Shown: positions 32,429 to 41,734, counted from the first letter of the stretch. The stretch is 64,000 nucleotides of DNA from Streptomyces sp. NRRL F-5126 (GCF_000721265.1 NZ_JOFZ01000005.1:124001-188000), one strand, 5' to 3'. A program made the numbers and translations. Notes: generated by a model from the sequence alone, not told the origin.

Positions 32429-33094
32429 TCAGTCGAGCGTGGTGAGGGCGGCCAGAATCTCGGCCGGCTCGGTGCGGGTGGTGTAGTTCGGGTGGACGTC
32501 GATCCACCGCACGATGCCCTCGGCGTCGACGATCGCCACTGTCGGCATGACGATGTCGTGGGTGCCGTCCGCGTTCACCGCCGTCAGGTCAAGTCCAAGA
32601 GAGGCCTGCGCCTGCCGCACGTCGTCGGTCGGCCTGGTGACGATGCCGAGCCGGCGGCCGATCTGGTTCCCGGGGTCGGAGAGCACGGCGAAGGAGAGCT
32701 CGTGGGCCTCCTTCATCGTCAGCGAACCGTCCGGTTTCTGCGGGCTGACGGCGATCAACGCGAGGCCGCGGTCTTCCAGGACAGCCGCCAGTTCCCGCTG
32801 GTAGGCGTGCAGGGCCGCGTTGCAGAAGGGGCACCAGACCCCGCGGTAGAACACGACAACTGCGCCTCTGCCCGAACGCGTGCGCTCCAGCGTGGTGGCA
32901 TTGCCGTCGACGTCCAGGAGTTCGGCGTCAGGCATGGGCGCCCCCGCTTCGGCGATCCCGGCGGGCGCACCGGCGGCGTCCAGGGCGCTCTGTTCCGAAG
33001 CGAAGACCTGCAGCACCTCCGCGGACAACTGTTGCGCCTGGCCGGTGGCGATGCCCGCGACCTGGTCGGCGATGGGTGTGGGAGTGGTGGTCAC
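32429..33094 (-). CDS. AhpC/TSA-type peroxiredoxin-like protein
   Basis: 221 residues. An N-terminal helical region of about 70 residues precedes a thioredoxin fold with the active-site sequence FYRGVWCPFCNAAL, a CxxC arrangement typical of the PRX-like-2 group. Probably reduces peroxides or disulfides; substrate unknown. GTG 33094 has GGAGG 7 nt upstream. First gene of a likely two-gene operon with the SDR, divergent from a TetR regulator. Confidence 0.88.
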   Translation of the reverse strand: MTTTPTPIADQVAGIATGQAQQLSAEVLQVFASEQSALDAAGAPAGIAEAGAPMPDAELLDVDGNATTLERTRSGRGAVVVFYRGVWCPFCNAALHAYQRELAAVLEDRGLALIAVSPQKPDGSLTMKEAHELSFAVLSDPGNQIGRRLGIVTRPTDDVRQAQASLGLDLTAVNADGTHDIVMPTVAIVDAEGIVRWIDVHPNYTTRTEPAEILAALTTLD

Positions 33095-33165
33095 GTTGAG
33101 CCCTCCAGGGAAAGTCGCTGATCAGGTACGGCGACGACTGCATCGGTGGTGCCGGTGACAATTTT

Positions 33166-33215
33166 TAGAGTAAGTCATCTAATAGTGCCTGGGGAAAAAT
33201 AGACTGTCAAATCTA
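33166..33215. promoter_or_regulatory. Paired TAGA-N8-TCTA sites, candidate TetR operators
   Basis: Two 16-bp sites share TAGA-N8-TCTA: 33166-33181 and 33200-33215, centres 34 bp apart. They lie in the AT-rich gap between the divergent peroxiredoxin and TetR genes. A partial third copy (TAGACTGGTCAC) overlaps the -10 of the TetR gene at 33259, and TAGACTG is shared by sites two and three. The arrangement suits a TetR dimer repressing both directions. Confidence 0.6.
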
Positions 33216-33258
33216 GAAGGCGCCTGTCGACAGTAGAGGGTGCGTTCCATAAAGTTGC

Positions 33259-33264
33259 TAGACT
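33259..33264 (+). promoter_or_regulatory. Leaderless -10 box of the TetR gene (TAGACT)
   Basis: TAGACT is 8 nt before the GTG at 33273, with no ribosome site. It overlaps a partial operator copy, suggesting autorepression. Confidence 0.55.
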
Positions 33265-33272
33265 GGTCACTT

Positions 33273-33896
33273 GTGAAGAGCTCCACCGACCAGCAGCGAC
33301 TGACCCCGAAGGGCCGGGCCACCCGGGGCCGCATTGTGGCCGCAGCGGCTCAGCTGATGTTCGAGAAGGGCGTGGCAGGCACCAGCACCGAAGATGTGCT
33401 CAAGGCCGCACGCGTGACCAGTCCTTCGCAGCTCTACCACTACTTCGGCGACAAGCACTCGCTGGTCCAGGCCGTCATCGAGCACCAGACGGAGCATGTT
33501 CTCGGTTTCCAGCGTCCACTGCTGAGCCGGCTGGACAGTTTCGAGGCACTCGAAGCCTGGCGCGATGCCGTCGTCGATGCGCAGCGCGCCATCGGATGCC
33601 AGGGCGGCTGCCCTATCGGCTCCCTGTCCGCGGAACTGTCCGACCATGACCCGAGGGCCCGTGCGGGGCTCGCCGCGGCCTACGGTCAGTGGGAGGACGC
33701 CCTTTGCGAGGGCCTGCGGGCGATGCAGGAACGGGGAGAGCTTGGGCAGGAGGAGGATCCGGAATACTTGGCACTCGCCCTGCTCACGGCCCTGCAGGGC
33801 GGCCTGATCATGAATCAGGCCAGGCGCGACACGGTCGCCCTCGAAACCGTACTGAACGCCATGATCGAGCGGATTCACTGCCACGCCCTCGTGTGA
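33273..33896 (+). CDS. TetR-family regulator
   Basis: 207 residues. N-terminal HTH (TRGRIVAAAAQLMFEKGVAG ... VTSPSQLYHYFGDKHSLV) and a helical ligand domain. It contains cysteines in the IGCQGGCPIGSL segment near residue 110, a motif common in TetR proteins of the TetR_C_33/AcrR type that are linked to redox enzymes. GTG 33273 is supported by the -10 box 8 nt upstream; an upstream in-frame ATG at 33240 lies before the -10. Likely represses itself and the divergent peroxiredoxin-SDR operon. Confidence 0.88.
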   Translation: MKSSTDQQRLTPKGRATRGRIVAAAAQLMFEKGVAGTSTEDVLKAARVTSPSQLYHYFGDKHSLVQAVIEHQTEHVLGFQRPLLSRLDSFEALEAWRDAVVDAQRAIGCQGGCPIGSLSAELSDHDPRARAGLAAAYGQWEDALCEGLRAMQERGELGQEEDPEYLALALLTALQGGLIMNQARRDTVALETVLNAMIERIHCHALV

Positions 33897-34284
33897 GAGC
33901 ACGCCGGGGCCGCACGCCGCACGCCGCACGTCCGGGACGCACGGTCGCAGTGCCCCCCCCGCGACTGGACGGCTCCGGCCGTCAGGGGGTGCGCGGCGAT
34001 CCTGGCGCCGTCGACGAGGTCGAAGATGCCCCGGTCGGCAGGAATCCGGTCACTCCAGGACCCGCGAGGCCCACACGCGGCCCGGGCCGCGGGTGACTCG
34101 TGCGCACAACGCCGTGTCCCCCGTGCCATGTGGCCCCGCTGATGCGCATGGGCTCTGTACCGCGCTCTCCCGGGGGTGGGCCCGGTGGCGGGTCGACCCG
34201 CCACGCGGGTCGTGGGCACGCTCCGTGAGGGAGGGAGCGGTGTGCGCCCGTCCGCCACGCCGCGACCTGCGCGATCATTGAACG
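33897..34284. other. Intergenic region with a possible degraded minus-strand fragment
   Basis: About 390 bases without a supported gene. At 33970-34070 the minus strand translates to a short protein-like stretch (DRIPADRGIFDLVDGARIAA) that lacks a start, continuation or recognisable family and may be a decayed coding remnant. A GCACGCC heptamer is repeated tandemly near 33915-33930. No ribosome site is seen before the next gene. Confidence 0.35.
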
Positions 34285-35304
34285 ATGACTGACACGCACC
34301 AAAGCCGCCTGCGGGATTTCGGCCACCGGATCGGCCGTCTGGAGCCGGGTGGCCGCAACGCGATCACGGACGTGGCCGGGCTCCTGGTGGGCCAGAGCAC
34401 CGTCGTCGACGACGCGCAGGGCATCTACTCGGGTGTCACCGCCATCGTGCCGACCGCTCTCACCGAACGCGGAGCCCGCAGCCTCCCCGCCGGGCTCCAC
34501 GTCGGCAACGGCTACGGGAAGTTCGTCGGTGCCACCCAGGTCATGGAGCTCGGCGAGCTGGAGACCCCTGTCCTGCTGACGGCCACTCTCTCCACCTTCC
34601 GCGTCGCCGACGCCCTGCTCACCTGGCTGCTCGACCGGGCGCACGAGCCGCTCGTGTCGGTGAACCCGGTGGTCGGCGAGGTCAACAACGGCTGGCTCTC
34701 GACAGGGGACCCGCGCCCCGTCACCGCCGCCCACGTGCACGCCGCACTCGACGGAGCCGGCGACGCGGTGGAGATGGGCAACGTCGGCGGCGGTACGGGA
34801 GCCTGCGCCCTGGGTTTCAAGGCGGGCATCGGCACCGCTTCGCGCCGCGTGGAACTGTCCGGCCGCGCGGCCACGGTCGGTGTGCTCGTCCAGGCGAACA
34901 TGGGCGGCGACCTTCGCCTTCCCTGGGGCACCGTCACCCCCGAGAGCCTGGGAGCACGCAGGGCAGGACCCTCCTCCCAGCGCGGGTCGTGTGTCGTCGT
35001 GCTGGCGCTCGACATCCCCTGCAGCGGCCTGCAACTCTCCCGGATCGCGACCCGGGGCGTCCTTGCCCTCGGCCGTGTCGGCGCCTCCTACAGCCACGGC
35101 AGCGGCGACTACGGTCTGGCCTTCTCCTCCGTCCCCTCCGACAGTCCCAGGACACTGACGCCGGCGGAGCTGGACACCGTGTTCGCGGCCGCCCTGGAAT
35201 CGACGGAGGAAGCGGTCATCGACGCCCTGCTGGCCGCACGCACCATTCGGACTCCGGCGGGCCGCGAGGCCGTCGCCCTCCCGCACGAGGCGCTCCGGCC
35301 GTGA
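34285..35304 (+). CDS. P1/DmpA-family aminopeptidase (S58)
   Basis: 339 residues. The S58 family is made as a precursor that cleaves itself before a Ser, which becomes the catalytic nucleophile. Here RGSCVVVLALD places that Ser at about 235, following Gly, as in DmpA. Upstream NAITDVAGLLVGQSTV and EVNNGWLSTGDPRPVT are also family motifs, as is GNVGGGTGACALGFKAGIGT. Substrates may be N-terminal D- or L-residues or beta-peptides. The ATG has no clear ribosome site. A strong hairpin follows. Confidence 0.9.
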   Translation: MTDTHQSRLRDFGHRIGRLEPGGRNAITDVAGLLVGQSTVVDDAQGIYSGVTAIVPTALTERGARSLPAGLHVGNGYGKFVGATQVMELGELETPVLLTATLSTFRVADALLTWLLDRAHEPLVSVNPVVGEVNNGWLSTGDPRPVTAAHVHAALDGAGDAVEMGNVGGGTGACALGFKAGIGTASRRVELSGRAATVGVLVQANMGGDLRLPWGTVTPESLGARRAGPSSQRGSCVVVLALDIPCSGLQLSRIATRGVLALGRVGASYSHGSGDYGLAFSSVPSDSPRTLTPAELDTVFAAALESTEEAVIDALLAARTIRTPAGREAVALPHEALRP

Positions 35305-35373
35305 GGCGGTACGGCGCCCCCGCCCGTTCGGTGTGCCGCGCACCCTTCGAGACACACTGACGGTGCCCCAGCC

Positions 35374-35405
35374 GGGGCCGGTCCGGCGACTGCCGGTCCG
35401 GCCCC
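35374..35405 (+). terminator. Terminator after the peptidase gene
   Basis: A 14-bp stem with one mismatch (35374-35387 with 35392-35405) and a GACT loop, followed by GCTTT. Ends the peptidase gene ahead of the sugar operon promoter. Confidence 0.8.
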
Positions 35406-35426
35406 GCTTTCGTGCCGCACCGGGGC

Positions 35427-35455
35427 TTGACCCCGCCCCGTCGCGCTCATACAGT
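35427..35455 (+). promoter_or_regulatory. Promoter of the sugar ABC operon
   Basis: TTGACC (35427-35432), a 17-bp spacer, and TACAGT (35450-35455) form the best sigma-70-type promoter in the window. Predicted start near 35462, just ahead of the LacI-like operator. Confidence 0.75.
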
Positions 35456-35470
35456 TCCCCCAGCCCACCA

Positions 35471-35486
35471 GGTATATCGATTAACC
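35471..35486 (+). promoter_or_regulatory. LacI-type operator of the sugar operon
   Basis: GGTATATCGATTAACC is a 16-bp near-palindrome centred on CG (six of eight pairs match), the form preferred by LacI-family repressors. It lies 10-25 bp past the predicted transcription start, a classical roadblock position. The LacI-family gene at 38631 is the likely binder. Confidence 0.65.
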
Positions 35487-35528
35487 ATCCATCATCCTTT
35501 CCACCACCCAGGTTGGAGGCAGTCAGTC

Positions 35529-36818
35529 GTGCGCTCATCGTTGAGTCGGCGACGGGTTCTCGCCGCGGGAGCCGGCATGGCCGCCGGCGGCGCGTCCTTC
35601 GGGCTTTCCGGCTGCGGGCTCGTGGACGGGGCGGAGGCGGACCCGGACACCATCGTCGTCCACACCCAACTCGGCACCACCGCCCCCGGATCAGCCACCT
35701 ATCTCGCCGTCGTCAAACGGTTCGAGAAGGAGAACCCCGGGCTGCGGATCAAGAACCTGATCAACGGCGACGACCTGCCGCAGGTGTACGAGACCTCCCG
35801 GCTGGCCCGCAAGGAAGCCGACGTCGTCATGGTCAACCTGTACGACAAGACGCTGGCGTGGACCGGCGTCGATGCCACTGTCGACGTGAAGCCGTACCTC
35901 GACGACTGGGGACTGCGCGAGCGCATCGTGCCCGAGGCGCTGGCCGCGTGGACGGACACCGAGGGGCGGCTGCGCGCCTTCCCCTACTTCGCCACCAACT
36001 GGCCCGTCGCCTACAACACCGCGCTTCTCGGCGCCGCGGGCGTCGGCGATGTGCCCACGACGGGGGACGCCCTGATCCGGGCCGCGCGCAAGCTGCGGGC
36101 CAAGGGCGTCAGCCCCGTCACCGTCGGCGGCGAGGACTGGACCGGGCAGAAGCTCCTCGCCCAGATCATCCAGACCTGTCTGACCGCGGACGAGGCGATC
36201 CACGCCTACAGCACCGGCGACTTCGGCAGCCGCGGCGCACGTGAGGGCATCGACTACTTCGTCGCGCTGCGCGACGCCGGGGTGTTCGCCGACAAGGCGC
36301 AGGGGCTCACCTCCGACCTCATGTTCACGCAGTACAACACCGGCAGGGCGGCCGCCGAGTCCGCCCAGTCGTCGGCGCTCGCGCAGGTCCCCGACAAGGT
36401 CGCCCGGCACACCGTCGTCGGCGGCTGGCCCCTCGCACCGCACGCGGCGCACCCCAAGCCGACCATCCTGCGCGCCTTCACCCTGCTCGCACTCTGGATC
36501 AGCCCCAACGGGACGAAGAAGCTGTCCGCCGTCGAGAAGTTCATACGGTTCATGTACCGGCCGGACATCGTCTCCCGCTTCATCCGGGAGTCGGGCCGCG
36601 ACATGGCTGTCAAATCGGACACCGTCACCACGCAGTTCCCTCTCGTCGGCGCCGCGCAGCGGCTCGGCGACACCGTGAGCCAGGTGGTACTGCCGGACGT
36701 CTACGTCCCCCCGGCGGCCAACCAGCCGCTGATATCGGCGACCAGCGTCGCCTTCACGCCGGGAACCAGCGCCGCAAAGGTGCGTGCCGGACTCGAGAAC
36801 GCCTACCGCGGTGCCTGA
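35529..36818 (+). CDS. Sugar-binding lipoprotein of an ABC transporter (Tat-type signal)
   Basis: 429 residues. The leader SRRRVLAAGAGMAAGGASFG with twin arginines and the lipobox LSGC indicates Tat export and lipid anchoring. The mature part is a family 1 extracellular solute-binding protein (FEKENPGLRIKNLINGDD, FPYFATNWPVAYNTALL). GTG 35529 has GGAGG 9 nt upstream; the open frame extends further but would bury the signal peptide and the operator. Binds a sugar or oligosaccharide for the two permeases downstream. No ATPase is encoded in the operon, so a shared MsiK-type ATPase is likely. Confidence 0.9.
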   Translation: MRSSLSRRRVLAAGAGMAAGGASFGLSGCGLVDGAEADPDTIVVHTQLGTTAPGSATYLAVVKRFEKENPGLRIKNLINGDDLPQVYETSRLARKEADVVMVNLYDKTLAWTGVDATVDVKPYLDDWGLRERIVPEALAAWTDTEGRLRAFPYFATNWPVAYNTALLGAAGVGDVPTTGDALIRAARKLRAKGVSPVTVGGEDWTGQKLLAQIIQTCLTADEAIHAYSTGDFGSRGAREGIDYFVALRDAGVFADKAQGLTSDLMFTQYNTGRAAAESAQSSALAQVPDKVARHTVVGGWPLAPHAAHPKPTILRAFTLLALWISPNGTKKLSAVEKFIRFMYRPDIVSRFIRESGRDMAVKSDTVTTQFPLVGAAQRLGDTVSQVVLPDVYVPPAANQPLISATSVAFTPGTSAAKVRAGLENAYRGA

Positions 36819-36851
36819 CGCGGCCCACCGAGCGATACTGGGGAGTTGGAA

Positions 36852-37793
36852 GTGACCACGCTTTCCTCGACACCGGCCCCGGCCGGTGCGTCCCGCCGGG
36901 CGCCCGGCCCGGCACCCGCCGCGGGCAGGCCGCGGCGCCGCCAGGGCGGGACGATCCTCGCCGTGCCGGCGCTGGCCTGGTACCTGATCTTCATGATCGG
37001 GCCGATGGCGGCCATCTTCGTCATCGCCGCCCTGCGCTGGCCCGGCATGCTGCAACCGGTGTCCTTCGCCGGGCTCTCCAACGTGCGCACGGTCTTCACC
37101 GACCCGGTCTTCTGGGACTCGGTGCGCAATACCGCGGTGCAACTCGCCATCGCGATACCGGTGATGATCGCCTGCTCGTACATGCTGGGCTACTACGTCG
37201 TCCAGCGGCCTCGCGGCCACCGGGTGCTGCGGTACCTGCTCTTCATCCCCGGTCTGATCTCCGCCTCCGCCAAGGCGATGGTGTTCTACGCGGTGCTCTC
37301 GCCCCAGGGCCTGCTCAACGGCGGCCTCCAGGCCGTCGGTCTCGGCTCGTGGGCCACCGCATGGCTGGCCTCACCCTCCACCGCGCTGTACTGCCTGGTG
37401 CTGCTCGACGTGTGGAGCGGCATCGGCTTCACCGCCGTACTGTTCGCCGCCCGCCTCGGCAGTGTGCCCGAGGAGCTGGGCGAGGCCGCACAGCTCGACG
37501 GCGCAGGGCACTGGCAGACCATGTGGCGCGTCCACTTCCCCGTGATCCGCGACTACGTCGGCGTCGTGACGATGCTCCAGTTCCTGTGGACCCTCTTCGG
37601 CTCCGCGCAGAACGTGCTGCTGCTCACGCAGGGCGGGCCGGGCAGTTCGTCGACGACGCTGTCGTTCCTCGTCTACCAGAAGGCGTTCATCGCGGCCGAC
37701 CTCGGCTACAGCCAGACCGTCGGGGTGGTCCTCTTCCTCGTGGGGCTGGTGGGCCTACTCGTCATCCGCCGCGTCTTCCGCCAGAACTACTGA
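36852..37793 (+). CDS. ABC sugar permease, MalF/UgpA type
   Basis: 313 residues with six transmembrane helices. The EAA loop EELGEAAQLDGAGHWQTMWR is present near residue 210. The N-terminal 35 residues are Pro/Arg-rich and cytoplasmic. GTG 36852 is chosen for GGGAG 6 nt upstream; the TTG two codons earlier is less likely. It starts 33 bp after the binding protein gene. Confidence 0.92.
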   Translation: MTTLSSTPAPAGASRRAPGPAPAAGRPRRRQGGTILAVPALAWYLIFMIGPMAAIFVIAALRWPGMLQPVSFAGLSNVRTVFTDPVFWDSVRNTAVQLAIAIPVMIACSYMLGYYVVQRPRGHRVLRYLLFIPGLISASAKAMVFYAVLSPQGLLNGGLQAVGLGSWATAWLASPSTALYCLVLLDVWSGIGFTAVLFAARLGSVPEELGEAAQLDGAGHWQTMWRVHFPVIRDYVGVVTMLQFLWTLFGSAQNVLLLTQGGPGSSSTTLSFLVYQKAFIAADLGYSQTVGVVLFLVGLVGLLVIRRVFRQNY

Positions 37794-37806
37794 TCGGAGC
37801 GGTCAC

Positions 37807-38634
37807 GTGAAACACGGAAAGTCCTGGCTGCCCGCGCACGTACTCGCCTGGGGCTACGCCCTGCTGCTCCTCGCGCCCATCTACTACCTGATCGTCTCGG
37901 CGTTCAAGACCAACGACCAGATCTTCGCCACGCCGTTCTCGCTGCCCAGCTCGCTGTCGTTCAACAACTTCAGCCACTCGTTCGAAACCGCACACCTGGG
38001 CCCGGCCGTCATCAACTCGGTGCTCGTCACCGGCTTGGCGCTGCTGCTCACCCTCGTACTGGCCATTCCCGCGGCGTTCGCCGTCGCACGCGCCTCCGGG
38101 CGGATCGGCGCACTGGTGGAGCGGGTGTTCTCGCTCGGGTTCCTCATCCCGACCTTCGCCGCGCTCTTCCCGACCTTCCTGCTGTCCGCCGCCACCGGCC
38201 TGTTCCACACCAGGCTGTTCATGGTGCTGTTCCTGCCGGCCACGGCGATGCCGCTCTCGGTGGTGATCCTGGTGCAGTTCATGCGCACCATCCCGCGGGA
38301 GATGGAGGAGGCCGCCCGCCTGGACGGCGCCTCCACCTACACGGTGCTGCGCCACGTCTACATGCCGATGTGCCTGCCGGGCATCGCCACCGTCCTGCTG
38401 CTGAACTTCCTCAACTTCTGGAACGAGTACCTGTACTCACTCGTCATCATCGGCCCCGACTCCTCCCAGCGCACCGTGCAGGTGGCGCTGCCCACCCTGC
38501 GCGCGCTGACCGGCACCGACTACGGCGTCCTCACGGCGGGCACGATCCTGACGCTGGTGCCCGTCTGGGTGGTCTATACGCTGCTCCAGAAGCGCATGCA
38601 GCAGGCGCTGGTCAGTGGGGCGGTGAAGATGTGA
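37807..38634 (+). CDS. ABC sugar permease, MalG/UgpE type
   Basis: 275 residues with six transmembrane helices and the EAA motif EEAARLDGASTYTVLRHVYM. Second permease of the pair; GGAG precedes GTG 37807. Its stop overlaps the GTG of the LacI gene (GTGA), so the regulator is co-expressed. Confidence 0.92.
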   Translation: MKHGKSWLPAHVLAWGYALLLLAPIYYLIVSAFKTNDQIFATPFSLPSSLSFNNFSHSFETAHLGPAVINSVLVTGLALLLTLVLAIPAAFAVARASGRIGALVERVFSLGFLIPTFAALFPTFLLSAATGLFHTRLFMVLFLPATAMPLSVVILVQFMRTIPREMEEAARLDGASTYTVLRHVYMPMCLPGIATVLLLNFLNFWNEYLYSLVIIGPDSSQRTVQVALPTLRALTGTDYGVLTAGTILTLVPVWVVYTLLQKRMQQALVSGAVKM

Positions 38635-39692
38635 GCGGGCGCACGCCGGACGCACCTCGGCAGCAGGCCGGCGGGCGTCCCACCATCAAGGCGGTGGCGG
38701 CGGCGGCCGGGGTCTCCACCGCGGCGGTCTCGCAGGCGGTCAACGGCACGGGCCGCATCTCCGAGGCGACGCGCCGCCGTGTCCTCGCGGCCGCCAAGGA
38801 CCTCGGCTGGTCGCCGAACGCCTCGGCGTCAGCGCTGCGCAGCGCACGCACCAGGACCCTCGCACTTGTGGTGCGCCGCCCGACCGACGTGCTCGGCGCA
38901 GACCCCCACTTCAGCGAGCTCATCACCGGCCTCGAGGGCGAGCTCGCCCCGCTCGGGTACGGCCTCCTGCTCCACCTCGTCGCCGGCCTCGAACAGGAAC
39001 GCGCCCTGTACGAGCGGCTGGTGGCGGAGGGCAGGGCCGACGGCGCGGTCCTCACCGACGCGCGCGCCGACGACCCGAGGCCCGCCCTGCTGCGCGGCCT
39101 CGGCCTGCCCGCTGTGCTGCTCGGCGGGGCCGACGCGGGCAGCGGGGTGCCCTGCGTGGGGCTGCGGCAGCAGGGGGCGGGACTGCGGGAGGCGGTGGAA
39201 CACCTGCTGCTGCTCGGCCACCGCCGCATCGCCTACGTCACCGGGCCCGCCGAGCTGCGCCACACCGCGGTGCGGCTCGCGGCGTTCCGTGAGGCGCTCG
39301 CGGGCGCGCGCCTCACGCCGGCCGCCGTGGTGGAGACCGACTTCTCCGAGTCCGCCGCGCTCGCGGCGACGGAAGGCCTGCTCGCCCTGCCGGAACGGCC
39401 CACCGCCGTGGTGTACGCCAACGACTCCATGGCCGTGTGCGGCATCGGCGCCGCGCTGCGCGCCGGCCTGTCGGTGCCCGGCGACCTGTCCGTCGTCGGC
39501 TACGACAACCTGCCGCTCGGGCGCTGGATGTACCCACGGCTGACCACCGTCGACCAGCAGGTGCAGAAGGTCGGCGCGGTTGCCGCGCGCACCCTGCTCG
39601 CCGAGTGCGGGGAGGACATCGACGTCCCCCCGCTGGACGAGCGGCCCCGGCTGGTCGTACGGGAGTCCACGGGCGCGGCAGCCCGGCGCTGA
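38631..39692 (+). CDS. LacI-family transcriptional regulator
   Basis: 353 residues. N-terminal HTH (PTIKAVAAAAGVSTAAVSQA ... RRRVLAAAKDLGWSPNASA) and a periplasmic-binding-protein-like effector domain. The last segment (SVVGYDNLPLGRWMYPRLTT) is typical of LacI/GalR proteins. GTG 38631 overlaps the permease stop. Encoded inside the operon it most likely represses, through the near-palindrome at 35471. The inducer is presumably the transported sugar or its cleavage product. Confidence 0.92.
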   Translation: MSGRTPDAPRQQAGGRPTIKAVAAAAGVSTAAVSQAVNGTGRISEATRRRVLAAAKDLGWSPNASASALRSARTRTLALVVRRPTDVLGADPHFSELITGLEGELAPLGYGLLLHLVAGLEQERALYERLVAEGRADGAVLTDARADDPRPALLRGLGLPAVLLGGADAGSGVPCVGLRQQGAGLREAVEHLLLLGHRRIAYVTGPAELRHTAVRLAAFREALAGARLTPAAVVETDFSESAALAATEGLLALPERPTAVVYANDSMAVCGIGAALRAGLSVPGDLSVVGYDNLPLGRWMYPRLTTVDQQVQKVGAVAARTLLAECGEDIDVPPLDERPRLVVRESTGAAARR

Positions 39693-39781
39693 AGCCGCCT
39701 CGGCCGGCCCCGTTTCGCGCTTGCCCGCGCGCCCGCGCCCACGTCACCCCGCCCCCCACACCGAAACGACCAAGAGAGACC

Positions 39782-41734
39782 ATGAAACGCCACAGTGCAC
39801 AGCTCGCCCACGACGCCCCCGTCCTGCCCTGGCTCGGCGCCAACTTCTGGTCGCGCACCGGCGGCCCCCTGATGTGGCGCACCTACGACCCGGCAGTCGT
39901 CCGCGAGGAGCTGGCGGTGCTGCGCGACCACGGCCTGAACATGACCCGCTCGTTCTTCTACTGGCCCGACTTCCACCCCGAGCCCGGCCGGATCGACGAC
40001 GAACTGTGCGAGCGGTTCGCGGACTTCCTCGACGCACACACCGAACTCGGCATGGGCACCGTGCCCACGTTCATCGTGGGCCACATGTCGGGCGAGAACT
40101 GGGACCCGGCCTGGCGCGGCGGCCGCGACCTGTACGAGGACGTGTGGATGGTGGGCCGCCAGGCCTGGTTCGTCCACTCCATGACCCGGCGGTTCAAGGA
40201 CCATCCGGCCGTCACCGGCTGGCTGATCACCAATGAGATGCCCGGCTACGGACGTGTCCACCAGCTCGACCCGCCCTCCAGCGATGTCGTCACGGCCTGG
40301 GCGCAGACGATGTGCCACGCGGTGCGCGCCGCGGGTGCCACCCAGCCCGTCTCCCTGGGCGACGGGGCCTGGGGCATCGAGGTGACCGGCCGCGACAACG
40401 GTTTCTCGCTGCGCGAGACCGCCGAGTACGTGGACTTCGTCGGGCCGCACGTCTACCGCTCTGACACCGACCGGGTGCGGCAGCACTACAGGGCCGCCTT
40501 CGAGTGCGAACTCGCCTCGGTCACCGGGCTGCCGGTCGTGCTGGAGGAGTTCGGACTCTCCACCGACACCGTCTCCGCGGAAGCTGCCGCGATCTACTAC
40601 CGGCAGACCCTGCACAACTCCCTGCTCGGCGGCGCCACCGGCTGGATGGCCTGGAACAACACCGACTACGACGCCCTGTGGGAACAGCCGCCCTACGACC
40701 ATCACCCGTTCGAGATGCACTTCGGCATCACCGACGGGCAGGGCGCGCCGAAGCCTCCCCTGCGGGAACTCGCCGCGTTCGCCGAAATCCTGGAGGCCAC
40801 GGACTTCGCCCGCTGCCGCCGCACCGACGCCGACGCGGCCCTCGTCGTGCCCGCTTTCCTGGAACGCGGCTATCCGTACAGCAGGCCGGCCGACCGCCCC
40901 CTCATCTTCACCTCGCTCCACCAGGGTTACGTGGCCGCGCGCGCCGCCGACCTGCCGGTCGCGCCGGCCCGCGAGGCGGACGGCCTGCCCGGCACCGCCC
41001 GGCTCTACCTGCTGCCTTCCACGCGGCAGTTCACCACCCGCACGCGCCGGGAGCTGGAACGCAGGGCGAGGGACGGGGCGACGGTGTACCTGTCGTTCTG
41101 CTCGGGAGAGCACCCGGTCACACGCGGCCCGTGGTTCGACGGGCTGGACGCGCTGTTCGGTGTGGAACACCAACTCACCTACGGGGTCGCCGAACCCATC
41201 GAGGACGACGTCCTGGAGATGACGTTCACGGAGAACTTCGGCGGCATCGAGGCCGGCCGCACCCTGACGTTCCGCGTGGCGGGCAACGAGGACAGCCGCG
41301 CCTACCTGCCCGTGGTGCCGCGCGGCGCCCGCGTGATCGCCACCGACGCGCACGGCAGGCCGGCGCTGCTGTGCCACACCACGGGCCGGGGCCGCACCGT
41401 GCTCGCGACCTACCCCCTCGAACACATGGCGGCGCGCAGCGCCCGCGTCAACCCGGAGCAGACCCATCTGCTGTACGCGGCACTGGCCGAGGTGGCGGGT
41501 GTTTCGCGACCGGTGACCGTGGACTCGCCCCACGTCGCCGCCGACACCCTGGAGCACGAGGACGGCCGCCGCTTCGTCTGGCTGGTCAGCCAGAGCGACG
41601 AGGAGCTGACGGTGCGGCCCGAGTCCGCGGGGCCGCTTCGTGAGCTGCGGGGCGGCGACGCGGTGGACACGGTGACGCTGGCCCCGTTCGGTGTCCGCGT
41701 CCTGGAACTCGGCCCGCGCCGGGAGGAGTCGTGA
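39782..41734 (+). CDS. GH5-like intracellular glycosidase (possible beta-mannosidase)
   Basis: 650 residues. A TIM-barrel glycosidase with acid/base WLITNEMPGYG (Glu near 152) and nucleophile PVVLEEFGLS (Glu near 256), followed by a domain that looks like the beta-galactosidase trimerisation/amidotransferase-like fold (ARLYLLPSTRQFTTRTRREL ... VEHQLTYGV) and a C-terminal beta domain. This layout matches the GH5 subfamily that includes bacterial intracellular beta-mannosidases (GH5_18-like), but the assignment is tentative. No signal peptide. AGAGAG precedes the ATG. Its stop overlaps the GH3 start. Confidence 0.75.
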   Translation: MKRHSAQLAHDAPVLPWLGANFWSRTGGPLMWRTYDPAVVREELAVLRDHGLNMTRSFFYWPDFHPEPGRIDDELCERFADFLDAHTELGMGTVPTFIVGHMSGENWDPAWRGGRDLYEDVWMVGRQAWFVHSMTRRFKDHPAVTGWLITNEMPGYGRVHQLDPPSSDVVTAWAQTMCHAVRAAGATQPVSLGDGAWGIEVTGRDNGFSLRETAEYVDFVGPHVYRSDTDRVRQHYRAAFECELASVTGLPVVLEEFGLSTDTVSAEAAAIYYRQTLHNSLLGGATGWMAWNNTDYDALWEQPPYDHHPFEMHFGITDGQGAPKPPLRELAAFAEILEATDFARCRRTDADAALVVPAFLERGYPYSRPADRPLIFTSLHQGYVAARAADLPVAPAREADGLPGTARLYLLPSTRQFTTRTRRELERRARDGATVYLSFCSGEHPVTRGPWFDGLDALFGVEHQLTYGVAEPIEDDVLEMTFTENFGGIEAGRTLTFRVAGNEDSRAYLPVVPRGARVIATDAHGRPALLCHTTGRGRTVLATYPLEHMAARSARVNPEQTHLLYAALAEVAGVSRPVTVDSPHVAADTLEHEDGRRFVWLVSQSDEELTVRPESAGPLRELRGGDAVDTVTLAPFGVRVLELGPRREES

